Shown here: positions 27,401 to 39,500 of the stretch, piece by piece
Position numbering within the stretch: position 1 is the first letter of the stretch
How the letters are laid out: each line of letters starts with the position of its first letter
Assembly (NCBI GenBank): GCA_013398055.1
Contig: VZRS01012069.1
Coordinates: 99,470 to 163,469, forward strand
DNA length: 64,000 nt
Reading direction: 5' to 3'
DNA from: Ifrita kowaldi
Lineage: Eukaryota > Chordata > Aves > Passeriformes > Cinclosomatidae
Notes under the pieces: generated by a model
Told to the model about the DNA's origin: nothing
The model's database searches: none
Seen by the model: the letters and a program-made list of their open reading frames with translations, nothing else
Made by a program: the position numbers and the translations under genes

Positions 27401-27547
27401 ATTGGGGTGAGTGTTACGTCTAACAGCTGGAAAGAGCATCATGAGAGCCCCACCAGCCTGGGCTCTGGTGCACTGCCCACAGCACCAGACATGCAACATC
27501 TTAGAGACACGCGAATCAAAGCTGGTGGTGTTCTGCACGGAGCCAAG
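18434..27547. other. Intergenic DNA without a supportable gene
   Basis: Mixed-composition DNA with AT-rich patches (23.5-24.2 kb). No exon, RNA gene or mobile element could be supported apart from a TA/CA microsatellite near 26.1 kb. Confidence 0.65.
26085..26152 (+). repeat. Imperfect TA/CA-type microsatellite
   Basis: About 68 bases of alternating purine-pyrimidine sequence made of TATATA, CATATA and CACATA units, interrupted throughout. It gives short tyrosine/threonine-rich meaningless frames. Confidence 0.8.
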
Positions 27548-27975
27548 AAATCAGCACCTGGAGCACTCTGCCCAGCTCTGGGGTCCTCAGCACAGGAAGG
27601 ACATGGAGCTGCTGGAACAGGACCAGAGGAGGGCCATGAAGATGATTAGAGGGAAAAGGATCCAGGGAGACCTTAAAGCAGCTTCCAGTGCCTAAAGGGG
27701 CTACAAGAAAGATGGGGACATTTTACCAGGGGCTGTTGTGATAGGACAAGGGATAATGGTTTTAATTAAAACAGTTGATTTTAACTAGATGCAAGGAAAA
27801 GTTTTTTTACAATGAGGTGGTGAAACACTGGCACAGGTTGCCCAGGGAGGTGGTAAATGCCCCATTCCTGGAAACATTCAAGGTCAGGTCGGATGGAGCT
27901 CTGAAGAACCTGATGTTTGGGCTGAAGTAGATGATCTTTAAAACGTCCCTTCCAACCCCAAGCATTCTATGATTT
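27548..27975 (+). mobile_element. CR1 LINE 3' portion (sense), longest copy in the window
   Basis: About 430 bases of CR1. It begins at the block encoding the end of ORF2 ('cagcacctggagcac...ctctggggtcc', 'gacatggagctgctgga', 'cagaggagggccatgaagatgat'), continues through 'gcacaggttgcccagggaggtgg' and ends in 'cccttccaacccc' plus ATTCTATGATT. An internal stretch is AT-rich and scrambled (27740-27810), and the ORF2 frame is broken by stops, so it is inactive. The short frame at 27411-27695 is part of this element, not a gene. Confidence 0.93.
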
Positions 27976-30900
27976 TTGGGCCACTCAGCCTCTCACAGAG
28001 CAGCAATAACACCAGGGGTCTTTTTCTCCAGCCTCTCTCAGGTCTCCCCTTCAGTGCAAGCTGCTCAGTTCACAGCGAGAGCAGGGGGCTGAGCTCTCTG
28101 GACTAATCACATTCCTCCCCACACGTCTTCCCCTCACCTGTAAAACAGCAGTAACAATATTTACACTTCTGCAGCTGGCTCAAGATGCGGGAATGAAAAG
28201 TTAATTATCATCAGTGCTATTCACCTGTGAGGAACAGCTCACAGCCTGACTACAGGAGGAATGAATGGAGCCCAAGGAGTCAGTGGAGCTCCCAGTGTGG
28301 AGCTGCAGGAGACAGCACAAATCTCATCCCAATGGTAAAAACGTCTGGCAGCTTTGAATGGGAGAGAAACAGCTTCCCCATCACTTATGATGTTGTTTAT
28401 AGTGAATTATAACAGAATTTCATAATGGGTTTCCAAGCAGGTCAAGCAAACTCCTGCCATTCAGCTGCTCTGACTGCTGACTCCGCAGTGACACACATAC
28501 TTGTGTTCCACGGGACAAACCATTTGTAAACCATAAATCCGGCTTTCCAAACCTCTCACCTCCCCCGGGTCCCTCTAACAACTTTGTGGGTTTGTGCTAC
28601 ATTGTCTCACTCTTGAAGACCTTTTTTTCCCCAGTGTTGCGTGAAAGACCCAAGCACAGCAGGAGAAATTAATTAACTGAGCACACAGCAATTCCGCCAT
28701 CAAATGAACAAATGAAAGAGTAACAGAGACTTACACTTATAGTCACCCCTAAGTGTTTCACATGACAACAGCAGGGAAAACATAGTCCAGACTGTTGTTT
28801 TAATGTTGATAATATTCCAAAATCTGCAGCGCTTACCAATTTCTCAGTGGAAATAAAACCTTTGACATCAGTGGGAATTCTGTCTGGGCACGAAAGCTGG
28901 TTGTTATATCATGATCCAGCAATAAGAGTCTGTTTTGATTGTCATATGTTTAGCACCATTCCTTTCTGTGCCTGCCCAGAGCACCTGGACTGACAAGCAG
29001 GGGACAAAACTTCAGTGGAATTGCGTTAGACATGACTACATCTGTGCACTCACGTGCTTTCTGCCAAGGCTTGTGCTGGCAAGGAGTTGATTCTGTGCTC
29101 CACTACGGGCAGGGTTTATACTTTGCAATCACCTCCCAGCAGCTGGAGGGCTGCCTGGGCTGCCTGACGTGTCAGCCTGCTCTGCTGGAGAGCGTTGGCT
29201 TTTTGCATCTCAGCTGGTTTGTTACTGCTGCACACATCCCGCTCGGATGCAGACCAGGACTGGGCAGAACGAGGCTGCTAATTTCCCCCAAAATCGTGAA
29301 GATGTTAAGGAGTATAGGGGGAGGGAAGGGGAGAAGGAAAGCGTTATGATAACAGCAACAGTAAGAGGGAAAAGAGTTAAAATGAAGATAGGAACAAAAT
29401 TCAAAGGCGCATGAGTGTAAGACAGCATCACTTCAGGCATATGTCAAAATAGTGTCAGATTTTTCTCTGTTCATTAAGTCAACAGTTAAACACCCACCAG
29501 CTCTGCTTTTTGCTAGCCCTGGAGTTTTGCTGCACCTGGAGATCCTCTCTATGGCATCAGCAGCAGAAACAACTAGGTTTGTCAGCAGATAACCTCATTC
29601 AAGAGCAGGTTGAGTGACCCCTTCCACTCGTGTCACCATGAGGGCCACAAACAGGGGTCAGGTCACAGACTCTGTGTGGTGGAGACCAGCCCAAGCACAA
29701 CAGAAGCCATGGAAAAACAGCCTGAATTTTACTGATTTTTCCTAGTTTTAAGTCACACATAACAGCACTTAATATTTGTCCCCAGAGTTTGATAAAAAGA
29801 AAATTATCCCCATAATACTAAGTTAAAAGCATCAGATACATATCTATCCAGCTAACGTGGTAGAGCTCACCAGCCAGTCGTGAGGAATGGTCCCAGCAAG
29901 GGAACATCTGTGCACTGGTCTGAGAAGAACCTCCCCTCTCCAGCACTTGGGGTTCTTAACTCCCTCACATTTACAGAAGATTCACAGAGAAAGAACCTGA
30001 CACAGGAGTGCTTTTCAGTAGGGCTTTGAACCTGTAACAATATTTGATGTAAAATCACTGCCCAGTTACAAAATTTGGTGGTGTGGTTAAAGAAAACCCA
30101 AACAAACAACCCACATGCAATAATTTAAGAATAATCCCAAAATTACTGGCATGTTAGAAATGTTAGTTTCCTTTTTGATTCATAACTTTTATTATACTCA
30201 ATGGAACTTTTCCATTACAGGTAGAAGGATGGGTAAACAAGCAAACTCTTATTTACAAAAGAGGGATAACATTGTCCAAGGGAGAGCGCCTATTAGATTG
30301 AGACTATGGTAATTTCCTAGGACTGTATTTAGATGAAAGAGTCTGGGTTTTTTAGTGGTTTTGGCCTCAAAAGCCTTCCCAAGGGACAGGTATAATTTAG
30401 CTGTGCTAAGTCTCCTTTAGGTTTAGGAGCCAAGAAGACAGACTCATCTCTCTTCTGCAAGAGCCAGCATCCAGAATTTGGCAACAAACACACTTTTCTC
30501 CCAAGCAGTGTCAGCCCTGAGTTGTACCTGCTCTTTGCCATTATACCAACCCAGGCACATAAATCACCCCTGTCCAGTCTGAGGGGAAAAAATCCCACAC
30601 AGACACCTTGATTGCCCTGACACTACCTGTTCTGCACTCCAATTTCCACACTTCTCAGTTCAAATAAGGCTGCTTTATGCACTGTTTTATTACCTCAGGT
30701 AATACTGCACACTCTCAGCAACAGGAACAAAGACTTTGGTGAAAGCAGGCTTGTTTGTCTGAGGGTTTTGGGGTTTTTCCCGTAAAAAAAAAAAAATCTC
30801 CCCGTTTGTAACTATGAACATTCCTCACCAGTCCTCACCTAAGTCAGCCAAAAATCACATGAGGTCTTTCTGAAAAACTAAGTTCTGTGCAATGAAGTTA

Positions 30901-31120
30901 TTAACTGCTGGGAAAGGCAGAAAAGCTTTTTTACAGCTGTTCATTGATGCACTGAACGTCACCTTACACTCTATAGCCCCTTTTGGATTCCGCAGACTTC
31001 TGGAGTAGGCTAAGAAAAAACACAAACCTTGGCCAGAGCAGTTACACTGCTTCTTGAGACATGTTTTTTTTGGGTTAGGGCCTCAGATTCTCAGCCAGCA
31101 ATTTCTGTCCCTGGTGGAAA

Positions 31121-31167
31121 TTAAAAAAAAAGGAAAAAAAAAAAAAGGCAAAAGAAAAAAGAAAACA
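31121..31167 (+). repeat. A-rich low-complexity tract
   Basis: About 47 bases of A with scattered G. No associated retroposon body is recognised upstream. Confidence 0.8.
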
Positions 31168-31994
31168 CCAGGTTTGTCTGCTTTTCAGGAATCCAGAGAA
31201 CACGTATGAGTTTCTAAGACATTCACAAGAGATGTGAATTGACCCCAATGCCCCAGCATCCTTCCATCGAAGATCACAGTTACTCTGACAAAAGCCAGCA
31301 GTGCCTGGCTCCGAACCAGAGCGCTCCCAGACACACAGAGATGGGAAGCAGGAGAGGAGCACCCGGCCATGCCAGCTCCCACTTGGCACCCAGTGAGCCA
31401 CATGCCTGTGCACACTCCAGTTGTGCCCCCACAGAAGGGGAGAGCCTGGTCCACCTGATGCTGAAGCCCCCATCGCCGATGCTTGAGCCTGTCCACACAA
31501 CAGCTTTAATGACTCTCAGAAACCTTTCACACGGGAGACATGGCTTGTGCTGCTCACTCCGGTTTCAAGCAGGTGCATGAACCCCTTGGTTTAAGCAATT
31601 GGCTGTCATCCTGCAGTGAATGAGGCCAGAATTAATTTTCTCCATTTAATTTATGCTTCAGCATTTTTATTCTAAAACTGTACACGGATGCTTGGGGACC
31701 AGCAGGTGCATTTCATCGGTACATAAACCATACCCAAGCAGTCCTGTTCTTATTCCTGCATGCTCCTGCAGGAGCACACCACTCCTCACACCCAGTCTGC
31801 TGCTTAGCTTCCTTTCCTCTTTCCCTTTTAAATGGCACAGACAGCTGATGAAGAGCCAGGCACTCACCTTGACCCAGACTTGAATCTCCATCAGACTTTC
31901 TCAGCAGGAACAGCCAGGTTTGAAATGAGAGGAAATGCTTGGCAGGTGTTCCCAGGGGACTGGCCAAAAATAAATGCACTCTCCAGTTAATTTC

Positions 31995-32290
31995 CATCTG
32001 AGTACTACTAACATTTCTCCTTTAAGAGTGCGGCTGGAGCATTTGATTTACCCAAGGTGAGGCATTTGTTTGCAGTCGCCCGGCAGAGCCAGCACACAAC
32101 AGGGAACATTCAGATCCGTTTTAATCACCGATGTAAGGTGCCCGCGCTCTCCATACAGACAAGGGATCTTTTAGGGTGTGATTCACTGTAATTAGGAACC
32201 TACCTCTCACCTTTGATTATAGCAGGAGTCTAGACAGCTAGTGTTGGCAGAGAACTGACAGACTTTAAAATTAGCTTGTACAAATATTCC
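31995..32290. promoter_or_regulatory. Candidate cis-regulatory element
   Basis: A block of balanced composition without repeats. It contains a TCF/LEF-like word (ACCTTTGATTA near 32209), a TAATTAG homeodomain-like word near 32190 and a run of unbroken unique sequence leading into the CpG-rich patch. This is pattern-based only, and conservation was not testable here. Confidence 0.25.
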
Positions 32291-32329
32291 CCAATGCATC
32301 GGATCTGCAAGGAAACAAACCGGAGGCTC

Positions 32330-32720
32330 TCTGGGAAGAGGGTTATAGCGAGTAGTACTCGACACTTGGCAGGCAGAGGAGCAGGTAAGGCTGTTTACAG
32401 GGAGCTCTACTCAGCCGTGGCTTCCACGAGGCCCGTCCGTGGAACCAGCACAGAACGCCGCAGGCCGGGCGAACCGGGTCCCGAATCCCCCGAGCCGCTT
32501 CCCTCCGCTCAGCTGCTGGCACTGGAGGAGAAAAGTCTGCTGGATGTCAGCTCTGGCGCAGGACCAGAGCCGGCAGCGTGGCGACCCGCCAGCCCATTGC
32601 CCAGCAAAACCTACTCCTTCCTTCGGCACGGGGATGCAGCTGCGACTGAAGAGCCCGGGAGAAGCCCGAGTCCGGCAGCCGCGGGCTGCTGGGTGGTGCA
32701 GGCTGGGCGCTGCTCGTAGC
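32330..32720 (+). promoter_or_regulatory. Small CpG-rich patch with a strong splice donor
   Basis: CpG-rich sequence about 3.5 kb before the main CpG island. It holds a strong consensus donor (CAG|GTAAGG, exon end 32384). A 147-codon frame starting at 32276 crosses this point but has no signal peptide or known domain. It could be an alternative non-coding first exon of CD99L2, a lncRNA start, or a chance match. Confidence 0.25.
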
Positions 32721-34039
32721 TGTCATCTCATACTACTGCTTGCCTTTTTTTTTTTAAAGGAACCACATGGATCATAACTTTAATCAGGACTTTAGAAAAC
32801 AAGGCATCTAGAAAATTTGACCAGATGCATTCTAGCTTCATTAAAGAATTTAAAATCTCCCCCCAAATTAGCAAATTTTTTACTTAAAAAAGAATTGTTG
32901 TATTTGAAAATAGTGCCATAAAACAAAACCTCAGGCAGGAGAGAGACTAAGGTAGAGACGTAGCTCAGCCTCTGAAATTACTCGCTTTAAATTGTGTATT
33001 TTCATATTCCATCCCAGATAACTGTGTGGCAAGGCTGTGCATTGCTACATGACAGCTCGTTCTGCTTTTAAAACAGCAGCACTTCAGTAGCAGCTAAATT
33101 GATGCTTTTTATGTGTCCATCACTTACCGAGGGTAATTGATTAGTGCCTGTGAGGGGCTCTGAGATCTAACGGATTACATGTTCTGAGCCTGCCAAATTA
33201 TTTGAAGATATTTAGGAAAAAAAATATTCTAAATCAGATTTTTGTGTGATCCAGTATTCCCTTTCCCAATCAGCATTCCCCCTTTACATATTTTTGCTCA
33301 GTTCGAAAAAGCTTGCTAAGCCCAGGGAGCAGATTTTCAATGGCAGCAAGAAGAGTTGAGCATGACACCTGTTAAAATATAATGGAAAGTGAGTATATTT
33401 TTCCACTGAAAGTTTCTCTGATGACTGTTTATTCCGCTATTTAAAGATTACAACTTTAATCTAGCTCAAGAGAAGAAAAGGGAAAGGTCACAGCTCTGTC
33501 GAGCTCGGAGGAAAGCGATCCGACGGGCAGACGGCACTGCAGCCCTGGACAACATGCTCTGCTCCAGCCTCACAACACATCCTCTGTGGTGCAATTTGGA
33601 AGCATTTAAGCTCAGCTGCCTTAAACACAGCCCGAACCAAGAATAGCCTCGGCTCCCGGGCACAGGTCAGGCGATGCTGAGTCACTTGCTGGCCGAGCCC
33701 AAGGCAGCTGGAAAGCCTGGGGCCCGGCCTCCTTAAAGAGGCACAGAGCCCCAGCTCCAGCTGGGCATGACCAGACAGGGATGGCACCCTCGGATGCCAG
33801 GGAGTTTAGCCAGATGCATGATTCCAGTGTGAATTCCTGGTTCGTACCGCCCTGTTTCCCTCCAGCTTCGGAGCGCAGCACTGCTGCTGCCTTCCTGCCC
33901 ATTCAAAGCTACATTCATACATCTCTTTGTAATTATGAATCAACTCCCAGGCATCGGTGCGCACCCCAGGCTCACACAGAACGGCAAACAATATACTGTC
34001 ACGGGTTGCATCAGCTGCACGATGCTCTCTCATGCCTTC

Positions 34040-34200
34040 AGGCTCGCTAAAGCTGATCCAACGCTAATATAATAATAGCCTTTTTACCCGCCTCCTCCCC
34101 CAACAATTACCGGAGGCTTGGAAAGCCATTGAAATGCAAATAGCACACGAAGAGGTTATTGGGGAACCAGACTGGGAAGGTGCAAATGCTGTCCTGCTAG
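34040..34200. promoter_or_regulatory. Candidate enhancer with octamer motif
   Basis: Contains a perfect POU octamer ATGCAAAT (about 34134-34141) next to AT-rich words (ACAATTA, GTTATT), inside otherwise unique sequence between CpG-richer segments. Prediction from motifs alone. Confidence 0.25.
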
Positions 34201-35104
34201 TTTCCTTTAGTTTGACACGAACGGGACCGTAATCCTGAATTTCTCTTTGTATAAACAGGGAGAGAGGCGATATTGTGAATGTACAGACGGCCGTGTGTAG
34301 CAGCTGAAGTGCATCTTCTCCAGCATCGTTTCTCTGTATCTGGGACCCCCGTTACTCCCCTTAGTTGCTGCAGCAGCAGAGAATTGCACAGCACAGAAGT
34401 GTCTGTAGCTCCGACGACACGACCGTGCCCAACTACACTAACTCACAGAAACGCACCCAGTGTGGGTTTGAGGGACCTTGCCCCCGCAAGGAAAGGCACT
34501 TTGGAGCCTGCAGTTTGCTCTGTGGCCATAGATGAAAGTCAGAAATACAGCATCCCTGCCCCTGTCATCGCAGCGCATCCTTCAACCCAGGCGCTTCTAC
34601 AGAGGACAGGAACCCCCCCATGCTCTGTTTGCCTACTATCTTTTCAGGTAATGTTTTCACCCAGGACAAAAAAGGGCTTTCTGGACCCAAGGCAGTCCTG
34701 ACACTCGGCTGGAGCAGCCGCGAACAGCAGCGTGAACCAGCTGCTGTGAGGTGACATAGGACTGCGATGTCCCAGACAGTTCTTCAGGCTCTCAGTCCCC
34801 ATTAAGGCTTCAGGAATACCTCCTAAAAATAGGCTGCATCCTCATCCCCTTTTCTGTAGCAAAACAACCTATAAATCTCACAAAGAAGATGGTTACCGTG
34901 TTATTAACAATTCCCTACCCCCGTTCAAAAGAGCCATAGAGAAGAGGGTCCAGCACCCGGTGCGCAAGGGGTAGCTCGTTTGCTTTGGCAAGGAGGCGGG
35001 CTGAGGGCAGCTCTAACAGCAGTTTACAGCTACTCAAGGGCTGTTATTACGATGACAGAGCCAACACAGCTGGGGGTGATGGCTAAAGGGTCAGTGGGAG
35101 GGGC

Positions 35105-35315
35105 AGACTGAACCCAGGAGGATCTTCTTCCTAAGGTAGAGGGATAGCACGGCCATTGGTCATCTCAAGGGAGGTGGGGGAGCTTTCAGCCCTGGAAGTT
35201 TTCAGACGTGGCTGTGGCTCTTTAACCTGGTGTCCATGGGTTCCGCTCCGAGGGGGCCTTTGGGCTGGAGACCTCCAGAGGTCGCTTCCAGCCAACAATT
35301 CCATAGCTCCGTAAC
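35105..35315 (+). mobile_element. Old CR1 LINE 3' end next to the CpG island
   Basis: A diverged copy of the CR1 tail. It shows 'caagggaggtgggggag', 'cctggaagttttcagacgtggc' and 'gggctggagacctccagagg', followed by 'cttccagccaacaattccat', in consensus order. Many substitutions and CpG gains suggest an old insertion. It ends about 65 bases before the CpG island. Confidence 0.75.
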
Positions 35316-35379
35316 CTCCACGTTAAATACTTGGCATTAAAGGGTGAAACTGCAGCAGCTCCTTCCTTTGTACTTCTGT

Positions 35380-36560
35380 ACTTTCCCTGGAGCAGGGCAG
35401 AGCCCCCAGGCCCGCACCACCGCCCCATGCCAGCACCTCTGCGGCCTCCCAGCCGGAACGCGCGGCTGTCCCAGCGCCGGGGGTCGTGCCCGCGGCCACA
35501 CGGGGCTGTCCGTGCCCCCCGGGTGCTGCCTGCGGGGTGCTACTGCCGGGGGGTGATGGCGGGGTCCGGCAGCAGCAGTCCCAACCCCTCCCCGCTTCCC
35601 TGCGCGTCTCCCCATCGCTGTTTGCCGCCCGGATCTCCCCGCTCGGGTGAGCAGACGCGGGGCTGACGCCGGAGACAGCCCCGCTCACGCCCGGCGGAAG
35701 GATGTGCGCCGGGGCCCCGTTTTCGCCGAGAGGAAGAGGCCGGCAGGTACCGGGGCTCAGCCATCCCCCGGGGGCCGCGGGGTCTCCCCTCAGCCGCGCC
35801 CTCCCGTGTGTGGGGCCGGGGCGGGGGCGCGGCCCGGCGCGGAGGGCGGGGGGCGGTGGCGCGGAGCGCNNNNNNNNNNNNNNNNNNNNNNNNNNNNNNN
35901 NNNNNNNNNNNNNNNNNNNNNNNNNNNNNNNNNNNNNNNNNNNNNNNNNNNNNNNNNNNNNNNNNNNNNNNNNNGGGGGCCCGGGGGGCGCGGTGTGGTG
36001 TGCGCATGATCGCGGCGCCGGGCCCGGCCCAGGAACGGCGGACCCCCGCCCCCGGCCAGCGGCACCCCGCGGGATGCTGGCCCCGAGGGATGCAGGGGTT
36101 GCGGTCACCCCGCCGCCGGGGCTTCTCGGGCTGGATGCTCCCCCCGGTAGCACGGAGCCTGCCCCGGGGGGGCTCACGGGGCCGGAGAGATGCGGCCCGA
36201 GGAGGGGCCCCAGCTGGGAGGATGCACCCCCGGGGGATCGCCTCGGGGAGGGGGCTGCATCCTTCGGGCCCCACCCTGCGCAGAGCACCCCGACTCCGCA
36301 GCGGATGGCGGGGTGCCAGCTTGTGCATCAGGGCCGGGCCGCAGACGATCCTTGTCCCCCCTTCTTCTCCCGAACCCCACCCTGGGCTCTGCCCGCCTGC
36401 GGCTCCCCTGCTCCTGCTCCTCCCGCTCGCGATGGGGCCGGTCCCGCACCGGTACCCGCAGGTAGCGCGGCTCGAGCCCGGCGTTTGGTCCCAGTGCTGG
36501 TGACGGACGCATCTCGGAGCGCAGCGTCTGCCTCCGGGTGACAGTGTCACAGTGATGCTT
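35380..36560 (+). promoter_or_regulatory. CD99L2: CpG island, probable CD99L2 promoter and first exon
   Basis: About 1.2 kb of very high G+C with dense CpG. Sp1-type GC boxes stand just before the N gap: GGGGCGGGG at 35818-35826 and overlapping GGGCGG units at 35844-35856. No TATA box is evident, as is usual for a broadly expressed gene. It lies 15.5 kb upstream of exon 2 on the same strand, and a long first intron is known for mammalian CD99L2. The signal-peptide exon should end one base into a Gly codon (phase 1) before a GT donor. No unambiguous match is visible in the resolved sequence, and the candidates at 35646 and 36461 lack a hydrophobic leader after an ATG. Confidence 0.65.
35870..35974. 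other. Assembly gap (105 N)
   Basis: A run of 105 N inside the most G-rich part of the CpG island, flanked by G-runs on both sides. The true length is unknown. It probably hides the transcription start and/or the exon carrying the start codon and signal peptide of CD99L2. Confidence 0.95.
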
Positions 36561-39500
36561 AAGATGTGCGATGCTGCAGGTATAAAGCTCTGGAGCAGCC
36601 TGGGGCTCAGCTAATCCTAAACAGAGGTAGTCATGGAGTCACCGCGAAAGGAGTTTGGGTTTATGTCTCTGCTCACTGAGCTGTTGGATTAGCGGATTCT
36701 CTGTGTGACCCAAATTTGTAGGGCTGCTGGTTGTATTCTCGCTCTTTTTTGGTCCCAGTGTTATTTCTGCAGATCAGAATAGTGTAACCCAGAAATCGGT
36801 CCCAGCTGAACAACTGAGAAGGAAAAAAATTATCCTTTTTTTTAGGAGGTAGGGGAGGAAGACATTAAGATCAATGCAAAGCTTACCACAACTCTTTGTT
36901 TCCATAAAAAAACACAACAGTACTCTTAAAAAGATGTTTGTTTGAATTGAAGAGAAGGGTCCTTCTAAAGGTTGTACAGAGAAAATAGACAGCAATTATG
37001 TAGAAGGGCCCAGGAAAGTTTTTCTAAACAAAATCTGCTATTAGCTAAGAGGCACCCGGCAAGCACGGACTGGCTAGACGATAGCATCAAAGCAGATAAC
37101 GAACTGAACCCCAGGCAGGTTTTGCTGTTGAAATAGATCAGGTTTTCCATGAGCCAGCCTGGAATTAGTTTGGTTGCATTTGGTACTTACCTGTTTGTGC
37201 ACCTGGAATGGTAACAGCGTGGTACAGAGCTGCTTATGCAGATTAGCGGCTGCATTTTTAATTGGTGGATATCAGTTTGACAGGCTGAGCTGAGACGGTG
37301 CATAAAGTCCTGATTTTAGGTTAAAATAAAAAAACCAATCTGCTTAGTCAGTACTAAAGCTATTTGCATTCTGTGTTTTTCGCAATGTGGGCAAACAAAA
37401 ATGCTGTTCTGTTTCGTTTTGGAGCTCTTGGGCTGCAGGGTCCAGCTCTTAAATATCATTGGCTGTGTTTGTATCAAAATGAATTTGACTGAAACCTTCA
37501 TAAATCATTCCTGCCAGTGTGAGGCTTCACAGGTAATTGAACAACATTAAGTTTGTCTCCTCTCCGAACTGCTTTAAATTGCCTCTCTCTGGCAATCGCT
37601 GTGTAAGGGGGAAGCGGGCTCTGCGCTTGCGACCTCTCCCGTGCAGAGCCTTGCCGACATGGGGCACACCGAACGGAGGGGCTGGTGTGCGGCACAGCCT
37701 TTCCACGTGGCCTCTGGTTCCTCCCCCGGTGTGTGCCAGCAGTGGCTCTCGCAACCCGTCGTGGGTGCCTGCTCCTCCCTCTTCTCTCCCAAATGTGTTG
37801 GAGCAGTTTTGCAGCATCCTGAGAGAGCCGTGGGAATCCTTCCCCACCTGAGCACTGAACTGGCCTTTTGGGTACCAGCACAACCTTCCTGCTGTCATCC
37901 TGTACCCAGGGGAAAATAACAGGTGATGGGAAGGCAGTGGGTTTCCCAGGCAGGGTGTTCCAATGCCGTTTCTTCAGAACAGCAGTGATAGAAGTCACAC
38001 TTCTTCATTGCCTCTATTTCCCAGCTTGTTTTTTGGCTTCTTGTTCTGAAACAGTTGCTCCAGCAGTGTCGAAGGTGGGCTGTGGGCAGCCCAGTCTCTT
38101 GGAAGCTCGGAGATTTACAAATTAGCAAGAACTAAGGACAGCAAACAACAACATCAGTACTTAGCGTGATTCCTGCAACTGACGTCCAGATCCACCACTG
38201 ACACAAGACCATGCGTGTCTTGTCTGTGACTGTCCAGGAAAGCACGAGAAAACTTCACTTTCTAATTGAAAAAGGCTTTGGGTTTCTCTTTGATCAGATG
38301 CTAGTGCATTTCCCTTCATTCATGACTGTGTGCTTCAGTGCCCTACCCATGGGCTCTCGGACACAGCCATGCCGCATCCGTCTGTGCCTCCGAGCTCCCT
38401 CTGCCCACAGCCCGTCTGTCTGTGGCTGCAGTGCTGGAAACAGGCATTGCTTGCAGGGCACCAACCCATTTTCCAGTGCTGCTAAACTCTGGCATATTCC
38501 CAGTGTGTTGGGAGGGCAGAAACATTGAAGTATTTTGAGACAGTGGAGAAAACCAAACACCCTGCAAAGCCTCTTGGCTGCAGCCAGAGGCAAGCATTCC
38601 CTATGCCAGCACGTTGCACGGTGTTTTAAATTCACAGGTCTGTGGCTTTTCCGGAACGTAGTTATGGTTCATGTTTGTGAGTCATCCAGGGTTAGTCACA
38701 TGCTTGTGGAAAACAGTAAGACAGTCAAACAAGAAACTTTCCACCCTTGTTGTTTCCCCCTCTCCTGTCCTCACTCTCATAAGCCAGTACAGAAATGCAT
38801 GGATGTGTTTTCGTGGAAAACTGGCAAATATGACATCTGAGGGCTTTTTCAAGGGAGCGCAAGGTTTCCTCTTGCAGGCCAGGCAGAAGGGGCACATGCG
38901 GTTTTTGTGCTTTACGTGGTGTAAGAAAAGGTTGAAGAAAAACTTCACTCTACAAACGGCGATGATTGGTTGGGCGTGTTGCTTTGGAGGCAAAGTTGCC
39001 GTCTGAGCACTGACAAGCGACTCTCAGTGTTGTCACCCGTGTCTTCACAGGCAGCGTCTCACAGATCACCTCTCCTCTTGAGTGTGACTGCAGTATCCCA
39101 CCAGCAATTACAATAATTACTGAAATGTGAAGGCAATATTAGACAGTATAACGAGCTGTGTAGAACTGTTGCACCGCTGGCTGCAGTCACTGCAGGCGGC
39201 TCCCCTGCACCAGCTCCGCATGACAGTGCCCAACGGAGGGCACGGAGAAAGCAGAAAGGAGCCATCTCTTTTCCAGATTTTGTTCAGCTGTCTGGACTCC
39301 ACTTTGCACTGGGCAGCCATGGATGCAGCTGGCAGAAAAGGGGGTGCCAGTGCCAGGTAACCCCATGTCTCTGTGCCCCATCGCTTGCCAGGCTCACTCG
39401 CCACGGATGTGCTGCAAGAGTTGTAGGGAGGAATTCTTTGGAATAGAAGAGAAAGGCTTGGTTTGGCATTGTTGTCGAAACTGAAGGAGATAGCAGCATT

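Larger units (their letters stand above)
27976..35104. other. DNA upstream of the CD99L2 CpG island, no supportable gene
   Basis: No coding exon is recognised. The last 3 kb (32-35 kb) changes in character: CpG becomes more frequent, with AT-rich blocks containing homeodomain- and octamer-like words between. That is the look of promoter-distal regulatory DNA, but no function can be assigned from sequence alone. Confidence 0.6.

Noticed and set aside
27411..27695. 94-codon + frame as a gene
   Set aside because: Mostly CR1 ORF2 remnant, with stops further on.
35556..35646. Possible exon 1 ending at GTGAGC after 35646
   Set aside because: Good donor and correct phase, but the encoded Ser/Pro-rich peptide does not resemble a signal sequence, and it lies before the GC boxes.
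36305..36461. Possible exon 1 starting ATG at 36305 and ending phase 1 before GTAGCG
   Set aside because: The phase fits, but the translation has no hydrophobic signal-peptide core and the donor is poor. A leucine-rich stretch nearby is in another frame and has no close upstream ATG.
35323..36550. Minus-strand frames of 321 and 336 codons in the CpG island
   Set aside because: They run across the N gap as if it were coding and consist of Gly/Pro/Arg/Ala repeats typical of translated CpG islands.
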